64,000 nt of DNA from DSWT01 sp049975385 (GCA_049975385.1 JBNGDO010000003.1:5756-69755); one strand, 5' to 3'. Shown: positions 39,099 to 47,794, counted from the stretch's first letter. Translations and numbers: made by a program. The notes: a model not told the origin generated them from the letters alone.

Positions 39099-41822
39099 TT
39101 ATGGTTCTCCTACCATAGCTCGCAGGATTTCTTCCAGTGCGGCCTGTTCTTGCCCGTAGCACGTCCAATCGCCGGCTTCGAGGCAGGCTTGTGCGGCTTG
39201 ATAGCGTTCCCAGGCCTGGGCGGCGAGCGTTTCCAGGTCGCCTTCTGTTGCGACTGGCGTTGTGACGTCGCCGCCGTTGAGGACTTGCAATAGGGCCTGA
39301 TCTAGCGTCTCCGCCATAACGACGCGGTCATCGTAGGCAACGATGATGCGTATCAGCTCTGGCAATTGGCCTGATTCGGCTTCAAGATAGAGTGGCTCGA
39401 CGTAGAGAAAGGTATCTTCGATCGGGATGACGAGCAAGTTGCCGCGTAACACCCGCGAGCCACGTTGGTTCCACAATGAGAGTTGCTGCGAGATAAGCGG
39501 ATCCTGATCGGCGCGCGCCTCAACCTGCAATGGTCCGTATACCAGTTTGTCTTTGGAAAGCTTGACGATGCTCAGTTCCCCGTAATCGTCGCCGTCGCAA
39601 TCGGCGAAGAGCCAGGCGATCATGTTCTGGCGCTGTTTGGGCGTATACGGGCGAATGAGCATAAATTCCACCTGCTCGGATCCAGGGGCGCGCATGATGA
39701 CGTAGTAGGGTTCCATGGCTTGCTGGGCGGTCTCCACTAGTTCCTGCGGGATGTCCCACAGGTCCTCGCGGTTGTAAAAAACCTGTGGATCGCGCATGTG
39801 GTAGGTCGCGTACATATTCGACTGGTAGATGAATAATGTTTCGGGATAGCGCCAGTGATCGCGCAGCACTTGCGGCATCATTTCCACCGGCTTGAAAAGG
39901 TTGGGGAAGATGCGGGCATACGTGGCGGCGATGGGATCGTCAGGATCGATCAGGTAGAAGTTGATCTCGCCCGTGTAAGCGTCGATGGAGACCTTGACGC
40001 TGTTGCGAATGTAGTTGACGCCGCCCAGCGGCTCGGAGTAGGGGAAGTGGTCGGTCCAGGTGTAGGCATCTAGTAACCAGACAATGCTCGTAACTCCATC
40101 AGCGGTCTCGGCGATGACGGGGTAGGGGTCGTCATCGAACCACAGCATCGGCGCGATGGTTTGCGCGCGGTCGTGGAGGGTGCGGTGGAAGAGGGCGCGG
40201 CTGTCTTTGTCGAGCGCCGGTGAGAGGAGAAGCTGCGTGCTGCCAAAGCGCGTCGCCAACAGCATCCGTCGCAGGAGATTGCCCAATGCGACGCCGTCGG
40301 GGCCGCTGTAGCGCGAGTAGACGTTGGTGTCGCCCGCCGGGTAGTCGAATTCGTCCTCTTTGGCGTTGATGATGACGTAGTTCTTGGTCAATTCGCCGAA
40401 GTAAATCTGCGGGCGTTCGATGTGCAGTTCCGGCGCTTCGCTGACCGGCGGGATGTCGCGCACGATCAGGTTGGGCAGGCCCTCACGGGTCACTTCGTTG
40501 GCATAGTTCAGCGCGAGGCCGTAGCCGTGCGTGAAGATCATGTGGCGGTTGATCCACGTCTGGGCCTGTTCCGCCAACTCGTCCACGTCGATCTCCCGCG
40601 CGGAGAGCATCACCTGGCGCAGGTGTCCGTCGATGGTATAGCGGTCGATATCCACTTCGTTAAAGCTGTAGTAGAGGCGGATTTCCTGGAGTTGGCTGTA
40701 GGTGCGGAGCAGCGGACGATAATCCCATAGACGCACATTGCTGAGAATGTCGGCGTTGGTTTCAAGCTCCGTCGCTGTCAGAATTCCCGTGCCCGAGTAC
40801 GTCTGCTCTTCAATTTGATCGAGACCGTAGGCATAGCGGGTGTAGCGGATGTTGTGCTCGATGTAGGGCTTTTCGACGATGAATTCGTTGGGTTCGACGG
40901 TGAATTGTTGTATGGCGGCGGGATAGCCTGGACCAAGCGCCGAAACCGCCAACCAGAAAATGCCGATGATGAGCAATAGCTTCCACCTGCTGAAGAAGGC
41001 GTTGAGAATCAGGACGACAGCAGCCGCGAAAAAGAGCACGGCCTGGATTGTGTAAAGCGGCATGCGCGCGTTGATGTCGGTGTAACCAGCGCCGAAGACG
41101 ACGCCCGTCGCGGATTGCAGCAGCCCGTAGCGGTTGAGCAGCCAGCCCAGGCCGATGAGGACCATCCACAGCGCGCCCAAAATCGACATGTGGGCAGTTG
41201 CGGCGCGGGTCTTCATCTGCCCGAAGATCGCGTAGCGTCCAAGAACGCCGGCGAATGTCAACGCGACCAATATCTTCGCGCGGGCGAGTAATGCTTCTAG
41301 CCACGGTAGTGTGAAGATGTAGAAGCCGATGTCCTGCCGAAAAATCGGATCGGCCACCTCGAAGGGGACGCCGTTGTTGGCCAACAAGTAGACGCGCCAC
41401 AGTCCGTTGAACATCAGACCGATAATCAGCCCCGCAAGAATAGCCGCCCCGGTAAAGAACAGTCGCAGTGGGCGCGTGGAATACGTGGTCGACGCGGTCG
41501 TTTGCCGCGTGGCACTTGTGCCTCGCCGGGTTCCAGTGAAGGCTCTGGTCGTGAAGCGCTCCTTTGGCGCAATCCAGTGCGGCAGGAAGCTCCAGTTTAG
41601 CAGCAGGAAAGCCAGTGCGATGAGCGCGGCGACAATCGTCAGTCTCAGGGAGGTCGCCAATCGTGTGGTGAAGATTTGAGTGTAGTCTAAGCTCTTGAAC
41701 CAAAGGAAATCGGTGTAGAATGTGGCAAATGTTGAGGAGGTGACGCATAGCAGGAGGATGACGATCATCCCCAAACTGATCCAGGTTTGTGTCCGGCGCT
41801 TGTTGCGCGGTGTTTTCATCAT
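39099..41822 (-). CDS. UPF0182 family membrane protein
   Basis: 907 aa. Seven hydrophobic segments in the first about 290 residues, then a large probably extracytoplasmic domain. Landmarks of UPF0182 (COG1615): YTDFLWFKSLDYTQIF near the start, PIFRQDIGFYIFTLPW, YIEHNIRYTRYAYGL, RDIPP, IYFGELT-YVIINAKEDEFDYP, and MPQVLRDHWRYPETLFIYQSNMYATYHM. The family is common in Actinobacteria, Cyanobacteria and Chloroflexota and has no established function. The acidic tail of the actinobacterial members is missing. Own promoter at 41851-41878, GGAG before the ATG. Confidence 0.9.
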   Translation of the reverse strand: MMKTPRNKRRTQTWISLGMIVILLLCVTSSTFATFYTDFLWFKSLDYTQIFTTRLATSLRLTIVAALIALAFLLLNWSFLPHWIAPKERFTTRAFTGTRRGTSATRQTTASTTYSTRPLRLFFTGAAILAGLIIGLMFNGLWRVYLLANNGVPFEVADPIFRQDIGFYIFTLPWLEALLARAKILVALTFAGVLGRYAIFGQMKTRAATAHMSILGALWMVLIGLGWLLNRYGLLQSATGVVFGAGYTDINARMPLYTIQAVLFFAAAVVLILNAFFSRWKLLLIIGIFWLAVSALGPGYPAAIQQFTVEPNEFIVEKPYIEHNIRYTRYAYGLDQIEEQTYSGTGILTATELETNADILSNVRLWDYRPLLRTYSQLQEIRLYYSFNEVDIDRYTIDGHLRQVMLSAREIDVDELAEQAQTWINRHMIFTHGYGLALNYANEVTREGLPNLIVRDIPPVSEAPELHIERPQIYFGELTKNYVIINAKEDEFDYPAGDTNVYSRYSGPDGVALGNLLRRMLLATRFGSTQLLLSPALDKDSRALFHRTLHDRAQTIAPMLWFDDDPYPVIAETADGVTSIVWLLDAYTWTDHFPYSEPLGGVNYIRNSVKVSIDAYTGEINFYLIDPDDPIAATYARIFPNLFKPVEMMPQVLRDHWRYPETLFIYQSNMYATYHMRDPQVFYNREDLWDIPQELVETAQQAMEPYYVIMRAPGSEQVEFMLIRPYTPKQRQNMIAWLFADCDGDDYGELSIVKLSKDKLVYGPLQVEARADQDPLISQQLSLWNQRGSRVLRGNLLVIPIEDTFLYVEPLYLEAESGQLPELIRIIVAYDDRVVMAETLDQALLQVLNGGDVTTPVATEGDLETLAAQAWERYQAAQACLEAGDWTCYGQEQAALEEILRAMVGEP

Positions 41823-41850
41823 GCAGTTTTCTCCATAGTGGTTTGCTTAC

Positions 41851-41878
41851 AGTATATCCCCAAATTCTCAATCAACAA
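41851..41878 (-). promoter_or_regulatory. Putative promoter of the UPF0182 gene
   Basis: Minus strand TTGTTG (41873-41878), 16-bp spacer, TATACT (41851-41856). The -35 box lies in a GATTGGAGATTTG minirepeat shared with the region upstream of the AbgA-like gene. Confidence 0.6.
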
Positions 41879-41931
41879 ATCTCCAATCAATCTTTTCATC
41901 TTCAATCTGCCAACCCATAATTTGAAAATGG

Positions 41932-41959
41932 TTGCAAGTTTTGCTAACTGTGGTATCAT
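41932..41959 (+). promoter_or_regulatory. Promoter of the ABC exporter leader
   Basis: TTGCAA (41932-41937), 16-bp spacer ending CTGTGG, TATCAT (41954-41959). Predicted start near 41966, giving a leader of about 435 nt before the first ABC gene. Confidence 0.65.
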
Positions 41960-42045
41960 TTCGGATGCTGTGCAGTCCGTCCATGTGACGGTTCGGTTTT
42001 GTCTACGTGACTATCCATTCAGACTTGTGTTATGGAGGTTTGGCG

Positions 42046-42141
42046 ATGGCTAACTTATTCTATAATCTCAGGATCAAAGCGGAGGTTGTTCTCATGACCC
42101 GTGTCGTTTCCGTGACAGGGGGTCCCGAGCCGCCGGGATGA
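42046..42141 (+). CDS. Putative leader peptide of the ABC exporter operon
   Basis: A 31-codon ORF beginning MANLFYNLRIK and ending VTGGPEPPG-stop. GGAGG lies 7 nt before its ATG. A second GGAGG lies 8 nt before an in-frame ATG at 42094, which would give a 15-aa peptide with the same end. The C-terminal GGPEPPG is the kind of proline/glycine-rich stretch that slows ribosomes. The stop codon falls inside a hairpin (42121-42143). Heterodimeric multidrug ABC exporters of Firmicutes such as BmrCD are known to use ribosome-mediated attenuation through a leader peptide, so this is a reasoned candidate for the same logic. Conservation is untested. Confidence 0.55.
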   Translation: MANLFYNLRIKAEVVLMTRVVSVTGGPEPPG

Positions 42142-42349
42142 CCTTTTGACCGTTTCTTCTCACAGGTAAAAAACATTCTCGTGATTTACCGTGGCCTGAT
42201 CCGTCTATTTGCGGAACAGGCGAGCGAGCAATCGCTAGGCAAATCGCGGTCAATACGGTAATACCGGCGAGCGGGCCTCAACGAACGTTGGGGAGGGCTA
42301 GTTTTCATATAGCCCATAGTGCGCAAAAAGCACCCGCTCGCTTTTTGCG
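42121..42349 (+). promoter_or_regulatory. Structured leader RNA with competing pairings upstream of the ABC exporter
   Basis: Hairpins read by eye: TCCCG/CGGGA (42123-42127 with 42134-42138) at the leader-peptide stop; GGTAAA/TTTACC (42165-42170 with 42185-42190); CGGTAATACCG (42256-42266); GGGCTA/TAGCCC (42295-42300 with 42310-42315); and CGCAAAAAGC/GCTTTTTGCG (42322-42331 with 42340-42349). GCGAGCGGG (42267-42275) is perfectly complementary to CCCGCTCGC (42333-42341), which overlaps the loop and 3' arm of the last hairpin, so the two cannot form together. No U-tract follows the last hairpin. Nothing else coding is seen in 41,823-42,400. Confidence 0.55.
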
Positions 42350-42400
42350 TCTCTGGCATCCGTTTAGTTTTACGTCAGAAGGTTGTTTGTAGGTGGAAAG

Positions 42401-44359
42401 ATGTCCCAAAACATAGATCCAAAACTATTACAGAAACTATCAATCGATTTGAAGTCCGCGGTGCACAAGAACCGCGTGGCGGGGCTGTGGCACGTTATGG
42501 CTGGCTTCCGTTGGTTGTACGCCGGCGCGATGCTCGCCATTGTCCTGGGGGCGTTCATGCGCGTGTATTACTACCGTGTGGTGCAGTACGTGATCGACAC
42601 GGTGGTAGGCGAAGGGCAAAACTCGCAGAATTTGCCCTGGCTTGCGCTGTCTTTTGTGGGCTTGGCTATCTTGGAAGGAACCTTCGCCTATCTGCGCGGC
42701 GTGTGGTCGGCTAAGACTGCTGAAGGTATCGTACTCCGATTGCGTGACTATCTCTACGATCACATGCAGCGGCTCACGTTTGCCTTCCATGATTACGCCA
42801 AGACCGGTGAGTTGATCCAGCGCTCTACCTCAGACGTGGATGCGATGCGCCGCTTCTACGCGGATCAAGCGTTAGGTGTCGGGCGGATCGTGGCGCTGTT
42901 CGTCGTCAACTTGACTATGCTGCTGCGCATGAACACAAGGATCGGGTTGCTCTCAATTGTCGTGATGCCGTTCATTGTCGCGATGTCGTACTGGTTCTTT
43001 GGGCGTGTCTCGAAGGCATATAACCGCTATCAGGAGCAGGAGGCCAGGCTTTCGACGGTGCTACAGGAGAACCTGACCGGCGTGCGGGTTGTCAAGGCGT
43101 TTGCCCGGCAATCCTACGAGATCGACAAGTTTGACCGCGAGAACAGGGAGCGCTATCGCCTGGGCAAGAAATTGCTCATTATGCACTCTCTCTACTGGCC
43201 GCTGTCCGACATTCTCTGTGCCGGACAGACGATTCTGGTGATGACCGTGAGTGCGCTGATGGCCGTGCGCGGTGAGATCACCGTGGGCACGTACATCGCT
43301 GTGATGGGGATGCTGACCTGGATCATCTGGCCGATGCGCAACCTGGGCCGGCTGATCGTGCAGGTGTCCACCGGGCTGGTTTCCTACCGCCGCGTGGCGG
43401 ATGTGATCGAACAGGATCGCGAGGATATCGTCGCCGGGTCGGTGCCGCTGGACGCGCAAATTCGCGGCGCGATTGCCTTCGAGGACGTCAGCTTCGCCTA
43501 TGAGCCGATGGTGGTGCTGCAGGATGAGGAGGACAAGAAGAAATCGGAGGCCCGCATCCGCGACGCCGGGCCAGAAAAAGACGAAGCGTTGAAACCAGTC
43601 GAAGTGCTGCACGACATCTCCTTCCGCTGTGCTCCGGGCGATGTGGTGGCGCTACTCGGTTCCACGGGATCGGGGAAGACCAGCATTATCAACCTCCTGC
43701 TGCGTTTCTACGACTATCAGGAGGGCAGTCTCAAGCTCGACGGTGTTGAGTTGACGGAATATCCGCGCAGTCTGCTGCGGCGCAACATCGGCATCGTGGA
43801 ACAGGAGCCGTTCCTCTTCTCGCGCAGCATTCGCGACAACATCGCTTACGGGGCGGATCGCGAGGTTTCGCAGGAAGAGATCGAGCGCGCGGCACAGGCG
43901 GCCGCGATTCACGATATCATCCTCACGTTCCCGGAGGGATATGACACGATTGTCGGTGAGAAGGGGGTGACGCTCTCCGGCGGGCAGCGCCAGCGCGTAG
44001 CGATTGCGCGCGCGTTGCTCAAGGATCCGCGCATCCTGGTGCTGGACGACGCGACCTCATCGGTGGACACCGAAACCGAGGAGCAAATCCAGCAGGCGTT
44101 GGATGTGCTCATTCCGGGACGCACGACCTTCGTCGTCGCGCACCGTATCCAGACGGTGATGAACGCCGATCTGATCCTGGTGCTCGACAAGGGGCGCATC
44201 GTTCAGTCCGGCACGCACGCCGATCTGATTCAGCAACCGGGTCTGTACCACGATATCTACGAGATCCAATCGCGCATCGAAGTGGAAGTCGCAGAAGAAG
44301 TAGAGCGTGGCGTAGTCGAACCGGAATATGCGTTTGAGCCGGTGGGTGTACCGGCATAA
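42401..44359 (+). CDS. ABC exporter half-transporter A (degenerate catalytic Glu)
   Basis: 652 aa, six transmembrane helices then a nucleotide-binding domain. ATG 42401 has AGGTGG close upstream; an in-frame TTG at 42383 is less likely. Walker A GSTGSGKTS (about 421-429), signature LSGGQRQRVAIARAL (about 524) and Walker B LVLDDATSSVD (about 546-556), where the catalytic Glu is replaced by Asp. An unusual charged insertion (DEEDKKKSEARIRDAGPEKD, about 375-394) lies between the first strands of the NBD. Partner B has an intact Glu but a degraded signature, the usual asymmetry of heterodimeric exporters such as TM287/288 and BmrCD. Probably exports drugs or lipids. Confidence 0.92.
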   Translation: MSQNIDPKLLQKLSIDLKSAVHKNRVAGLWHVMAGFRWLYAGAMLAIVLGAFMRVYYYRVVQYVIDTVVGEGQNSQNLPWLALSFVGLAILEGTFAYLRGVWSAKTAEGIVLRLRDYLYDHMQRLTFAFHDYAKTGELIQRSTSDVDAMRRFYADQALGVGRIVALFVVNLTMLLRMNTRIGLLSIVVMPFIVAMSYWFFGRVSKAYNRYQEQEARLSTVLQENLTGVRVVKAFARQSYEIDKFDRENRERYRLGKKLLIMHSLYWPLSDILCAGQTILVMTVSALMAVRGEITVGTYIAVMGMLTWIIWPMRNLGRLIVQVSTGLVSYRRVADVIEQDREDIVAGSVPLDAQIRGAIAFEDVSFAYEPMVVLQDEEDKKKSEARIRDAGPEKDEALKPVEVLHDISFRCAPGDVVALLGSTGSGKTSIINLLLRFYDYQEGSLKLDGVELTEYPRSLLRRNIGIVEQEPFLFSRSIRDNIAYGADREVSQEEIERAAQAAAIHDIILTFPEGYDTIVGEKGVTLSGGQRQRVAIARALLKDPRILVLDDATSSVDTETEEQIQQALDVLIPGRTTFVVAHRIQTVMNADLILVLDKGRIVQSGTHADLIQQPGLYHDIYEIQSRIEVEVAEEVERGVVEPEYAFEPVGVPA

Positions 44360-44369
44360 CACGTAACGC

Positions 44370-44398
44370 GTGATGCGTGATCGCGAATTACGCATCAC
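44370..44398 (+). repeat. GCGTGATGCGTGATCGC minirepeat hairpin between the two ABC genes
   Basis: GTGATGCGT (44370-44378) pairs with ACGCATCAC (44390-44398) with an 11-nt loop. The CGTGATG unit recurs at 50.69 kb. It lies between the ABC stop and the ribosome-binding site of the second ABC gene. Confidence 0.7.
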
Positions 44399-44424
44399 GG
44401 CTCACGTATCAAGAGGGAACAGCA

Positions 44425-46260
44425 ATGGCACAATCTTACGGATTCGAAGAAGAAGAATTTACGACGAAGTTCAACGGTCGCGTGGTCATGCGGATCATGC
44501 GTCAAATTACGCCGTATTGGCGCTGGATTCTCGGTTTCATCGTGATGATCGCGCTCACGGCGGTGGCTGATTCGTACTTCACCTACTTGAGCAAGCAGCT
44601 CATCGATGAAGGCATCGTCGCCGGGGACACGGCGCGGCTGACGCAACTGCTGGTGAGGTATGGCGGTCTGGCCGTGTTACAGGCGATTACGGTGTTCTGT
44701 TTTGTCTACCTGGCGGGCATCTTGGGCGAGCGCGTGCAGTACGATATGCGCAAGCAGCTCTTCAATCACTTGCAGGCGCTTTCTTTCTCGTACTTTGATA
44801 AGACGCCGGTAGGGTGGATCATGTCGCGCGTCACCTCAGACTCCGGGCGTATTGCTAACCTGGTGACATGGGGTTTTCTGGACGTCACCTGGGCCGTACT
44901 CAATATCATCACCTCGCTTACATTCATGGCGATCATCAACTGGCGCCTGGCGTTGATCGTACTCGTGATCATCCCGATGATGATCGCGGTCTCGTTCTAC
45001 TTCCGGCAGCGTATTCTGGTGCAGTACCGTGATGTGCGCAAGCTCAACTCGATGATCACCGGCGCTTACAACGAAAGTATCGCTGGCGTGCGGGTGGTGA
45101 AGGCGCTCGTACGCGAGAAGAAGAACCTGGAAGAGTTCAGGGAAACTTCACAGTCGATGTACCATGCCGCTTACCGTGCCGCGTGGCTTTCGGCACTGTT
45201 CTTGCCTGCTGTGCAGATCATCGGCGCATTCGGCATCGGGGCCGTGGTGTGGTATGGTGGTATTCAGGCGCGCGTGACGAGTGCGTCGCAGACGGCGATC
45301 ACCGTGGGTGGTATCCAGGCGTTCCTGTCGTACCTGACGTTCATCATGTGGCCGATCCAGGACCTCGCACGGGTCTACGCGGAGACGCAGCGGTCGGTTG
45401 CCTCGGCAGAGCGGGTGTTCTCGCTGATTGACGCCCAGCCCGATGTGGTCGATCGCGAGGGTGCGATCGACCCCGGTTTCGTGCGCGGTGAGGTGGCGTT
45501 CGAGGATGTGACCTTCCGTTACGAAGAAGGCAAGGATGTGCTAACAGATTTCAACCTGCACGTCGATCCCGGCGAGCACATCGCCATCGTAGGGCCGACG
45601 GGTGGTGGAAAGACGACGATCGTCAATCTGCTTTGCCGCTTCTACGAACCGACGGATGGTGTCGTCCGCATCGACGATCGCGACTATACCACGCTGACGC
45701 AGCACGCAATCCAGTCGCGTATCGGCGTGGTGTTGCAGACACCGCACCTGTTCTCCGGCACCATTCGAGATAACATCCGCTACGGCAAGCTGGATGCCAC
45801 CGACAAAGAGGTGGAACAAGCTGCGAAAGTGGCGCACGCTCACGACTTCATCGTGGAGATGGATAAAGGTTACGACGAGGACGTCGGTGAGGGCGGCAAT
45901 CTGCTTTCTGTGGGACAGAAGCAGCTCGTGAGCATCGCGCGGGCGGTGCTTGCCGATCCCGCCATCCTTATCCTGGACGAGGCTACCAGTTCGGTGGATA
46001 CACTGACCGAGGTGAACGTCCAGCACGGGATGGAGGCGTTGATGGCCGGGCGCACGAGCTTCGTTATCGCGCACCGGCTCTCGACGATCAAGCGGGCGGA
46101 CCGCATCCTCGTCATCAAGGCGGGGCGCATCGCCGAGATGGGCACGCACAGCGAGCTGATCCGCGCGCGCGGTCACTACTACGACCTCTACACCCGCCAG
46201 TTCCGTCGCGAGCGGGAGCAGGTGTACGGCATGGGAGAATTCGCGGCAGCAGTTGCATAG
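44425..46260 (+). CDS. ABC exporter half-transporter B (degenerate signature)
   Basis: 611 aa from ATG 44425 (GAGGG 7 nt upstream). Six transmembrane helices and one NBD. Walker A GPTGGGKTT (about 390-398); the signature is LLSVGQKQLVSIARA instead of LSGGQ; Walker B LILDEATSSVD keeps the catalytic Glu; the His of the H-loop is present in FVIAHRLSTI. Together with protein A this gives one canonical ATP site (A signature, B Walker motifs) and one degenerate site, a strong sign of an obligate heterodimer. Exporter topology, substrate unknown. A hairpin terminator follows at 46267. Confidence 0.93.
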   Translation: MAQSYGFEEEEFTTKFNGRVVMRIMRQITPYWRWILGFIVMIALTAVADSYFTYLSKQLIDEGIVAGDTARLTQLLVRYGGLAVLQAITVFCFVYLAGILGERVQYDMRKQLFNHLQALSFSYFDKTPVGWIMSRVTSDSGRIANLVTWGFLDVTWAVLNIITSLTFMAIINWRLALIVLVIIPMMIAVSFYFRQRILVQYRDVRKLNSMITGAYNESIAGVRVVKALVREKKNLEEFRETSQSMYHAAYRAAWLSALFLPAVQIIGAFGIGAVVWYGGIQARVTSASQTAITVGGIQAFLSYLTFIMWPIQDLARVYAETQRSVASAERVFSLIDAQPDVVDREGAIDPGFVRGEVAFEDVTFRYEEGKDVLTDFNLHVDPGEHIAIVGPTGGGKTTIVNLLCRFYEPTDGVVRIDDRDYTTLTQHAIQSRIGVVLQTPHLFSGTIRDNIRYGKLDATDKEVEQAAKVAHAHDFIVEMDKGYDEDVGEGGNLLSVGQKQLVSIARAVLADPAILILDEATSSVDTLTEVNVQHGMEALMAGRTSFVIAHRLSTIKRADRILVIKAGRIAEMGTHSELIRARGHYYDLYTRQFRREREQVYGMGEFAAAVA

Positions 46261-46266
46261 TCAGAT

Positions 46267-46297
46267 AGAGTGGAGAGACGTCACGTCTCTCCACTCT
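46267..46297 (+). terminator. Terminator of the ABC exporter operon
   Basis: A 31-bp palindrome, AGAGTGGAGAGACGT / ACGTCTCTCCACTCT, centred on one base, followed by ATTATAT. Begins 6 bp past the stop. Confidence 0.75.
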
Positions 46298-46322
46298 ATT
46301 ATATGGCCTAAATTTTTTTGCC

Positions 46323-46350
46323 TTGACGTTCGCATTTTGTCGCATATTAT
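46323..46350 (+). promoter_or_regulatory. Promoter of the antitoxin-like gene
   Basis: TTGACG (46323-46328), 16-bp spacer, TATTAT (46345-46350). About 22 nt of leader. Confidence 0.7.
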
Positions 46351-46378
46351 TAGTATACAAATAGGCGAGGAGGACACT

Positions 46379-46660
46379 GTGGATAATAAACCAAAGCTTA
46401 TGTCTTTATCAGAGGTGGGGCAGCGCCAGGCCGAAATTCTAGCCGCGTTGAACGAAGGCCCTTTGGTGCTGACACAGGAAGACCAGGCGGCTGTCGTTTT
46501 AGTCGATGCCGGCTACTGGAATCAGATGGTCGAAGAGTTAAAGGATTTGCGCGATGCATTGGAGGCTGTGGATGCATATCAAACCTATAGACAGTCGCCT
46601 GATTATGTCAAATCCTGGAAAGTCGTCCGCGAGACCCTTGTTGCTAAAGGGCTGTTGTAG
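46379..46660 (+). CDS. Orphan Phd/YefM-like antitoxin
   Basis: 93 aa from a GTG start at 46379 with GAGGAGG 5 nt upstream. An ATG further upstream would run through the promoter and terminator and is rejected. The N-terminal half, LMSLSEVGQRQAEILAALNEGPLVLTQEDQAAVVLVD, has the Phd/YefM DNA-binding fold pattern (short beta hairpin with a xxVVLV strand). The C-terminal half is helical, as expected for toxin binding. No RelE/Doc-type toxin flanks it: the next gene is an M29 aminopeptidase. It may be a solitary regulator or the remnant of a toxin-antitoxin pair. Confidence 0.8.
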   Translation: MDNKPKLMSLSEVGQRQAEILAALNEGPLVLTQEDQAAVVLVDAGYWNQMVEELKDLRDALEAVDAYQTYRQSPDYVKSWKVVRETLVAKGLL

Positions 46661-46693
46661 GTCATAAAAATCCACTCGGTTTAGGAGTCACTT

Positions 46694-47794
46694 ATGGACG
46701 TCCGTTTAGCGCGTATGGCACGCTTGTTAGTGGAGTATTCGGTGGGTGTACAGCCGGGAGACCGTGTGGCGATCTTATCTTCTCCACCGGCAGCGGATCT
46801 GGTGCGCGAGGTGTACGCGCGCGTTTTGGAGCGGGGCGGGCATCCGTTGGCCTTTATGCGCTTGTCAGGGTTGGATGAAATTTTCTTCCGCACGGCGAGC
46901 GATGCCCAATTGGCTTTTGTCGATCCCGTCAACAAATTCGTGTTAGAGGAGTTCGAGGCACTGATCAATATCCGCGCGTTGGAAAATACCCGCGAATTGA
47001 GCGGCATCGATCCTAGCCGACAGCGTTTGCGGAACCAGGCGATGCGTCCGCTGATGCAGCGTTATATGGAGCGCGGTGCGTCCGGCGAGTTAAAATGGAA
47101 CGGCACGCTCTTTCCCACGCCCTCGTCTGCGCAGGAAGCGGATATGAGCACCCGCGATTACGAAGACTTTGTCTACGGCGCCTGCTTCTGTGATCGGCAA
47201 GATCCGGTCGCCGAATGGCAGCGTGTCCACGACGAGCAGGAGCGCGTCGTGCAGTGGTTCAAGGGACGCGATCGGGTCAAGGTCGTTGGACCTAACGCCG
47301 ATCTGACCCTATCCGTCAAAGACCGCACTTTTATTAACTCCGATGGGCATCACAACATGCCGAGTGGTGAGGTTTTCACCGGGCCGGTGGAAGATAGCGC
47401 CAACGGATGGGTGCGGTTTACCTATCCGGCAGTCCACGGCGGGCGCGAGGTCGAAGGCGTGGAGTTGACTTTCGAGGCCGGCAAAGTCGTCAAGGCCACG
47501 GCGAAGAAGAACGAGGCTTACCTGATGCAGATGCTCGATACCGATGAAGGCTCGCGCTACCTGGGCGAGTTTGCCATCGGCACCAACTTCGGCATCCAGA
47601 AGTTCACTAAGAACATCCTCTTCGACGAGAAAATCGGTGGCAGCTTCCACATGGCGCTGGGGATGGGCTACCCAGACACCGGCAGCCACAACCAATCCGC
47701 CATTCACTGGGATCTGATCTGTGATATGCGCGACGGCGGGGAAATCTGGGCCGATGGGGAGTTGCTGTACAAGGGTGGGGAGTTTGTGATTTAG
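46694..47794 (+). CDS. M29 family metallo-aminopeptidase (thermophilic aminopeptidase family)
   Basis: 366 aa. The family is clear from ARLLVEYSVGVQPGDRVAI, the HHNMPSGEVFTGPVEDSANG block (metal-binding Glu), LGEFAIGTNFGI, NILFDEKIGGSFHMALG and SAIHWDLICDMR, which together carry the metal ligands. Cytosolic, dimeric two-metal aminopeptidase of broad specificity. It starts 33 bp after the antitoxin-like gene, and a weak promoter (TTGCTA-16-CATAAA, 46641-46668) lies in the end of that gene. The TAG stop begins a TAGTCAAAAGTCGAAAGTC repeat, followed by a strong terminator. Confidence 0.93.
   Translation: MDVRLARMARLLVEYSVGVQPGDRVAILSSPPAADLVREVYARVLERGGHPLAFMRLSGLDEIFFRTASDAQLAFVDPVNKFVLEEFEALINIRALENTRELSGIDPSRQRLRNQAMRPLMQRYMERGASGELKWNGTLFPTPSSAQEADMSTRDYEDFVYGACFCDRQDPVAEWQRVHDEQERVVQWFKGRDRVKVVGPNADLTLSVKDRTFINSDGHHNMPSGEVFTGPVEDSANGWVRFTYPAVHGGREVEGVELTFEAGKVVKATAKKNEAYLMQMLDTDEGSRYLGEFAIGTNFGIQKFTKNILFDEKIGGSFHMALGMGYPDTGSHNQSAIHWDLICDMRDGGEIWADGELLYKGGEFVI

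Noticed and set aside
41787..42053. 88-codon plus-strand frame before the leader peptide
   Set aside because: It overlaps the UPF0182 start and both promoters and lacks a ribosome-binding site.
42322..42349. Classical intrinsic terminator before the ABC genes
   Set aside because: The stem is good but followed by TCTCTGG and not a U-tract; kept only as one element of a possible switch.
46253..46660. Longer antitoxin starting at the upstream ATG
   Set aside because: That start would place the ABC terminator hairpin and a strong promoter inside the gene; the GTG with GAGGAGG is better.
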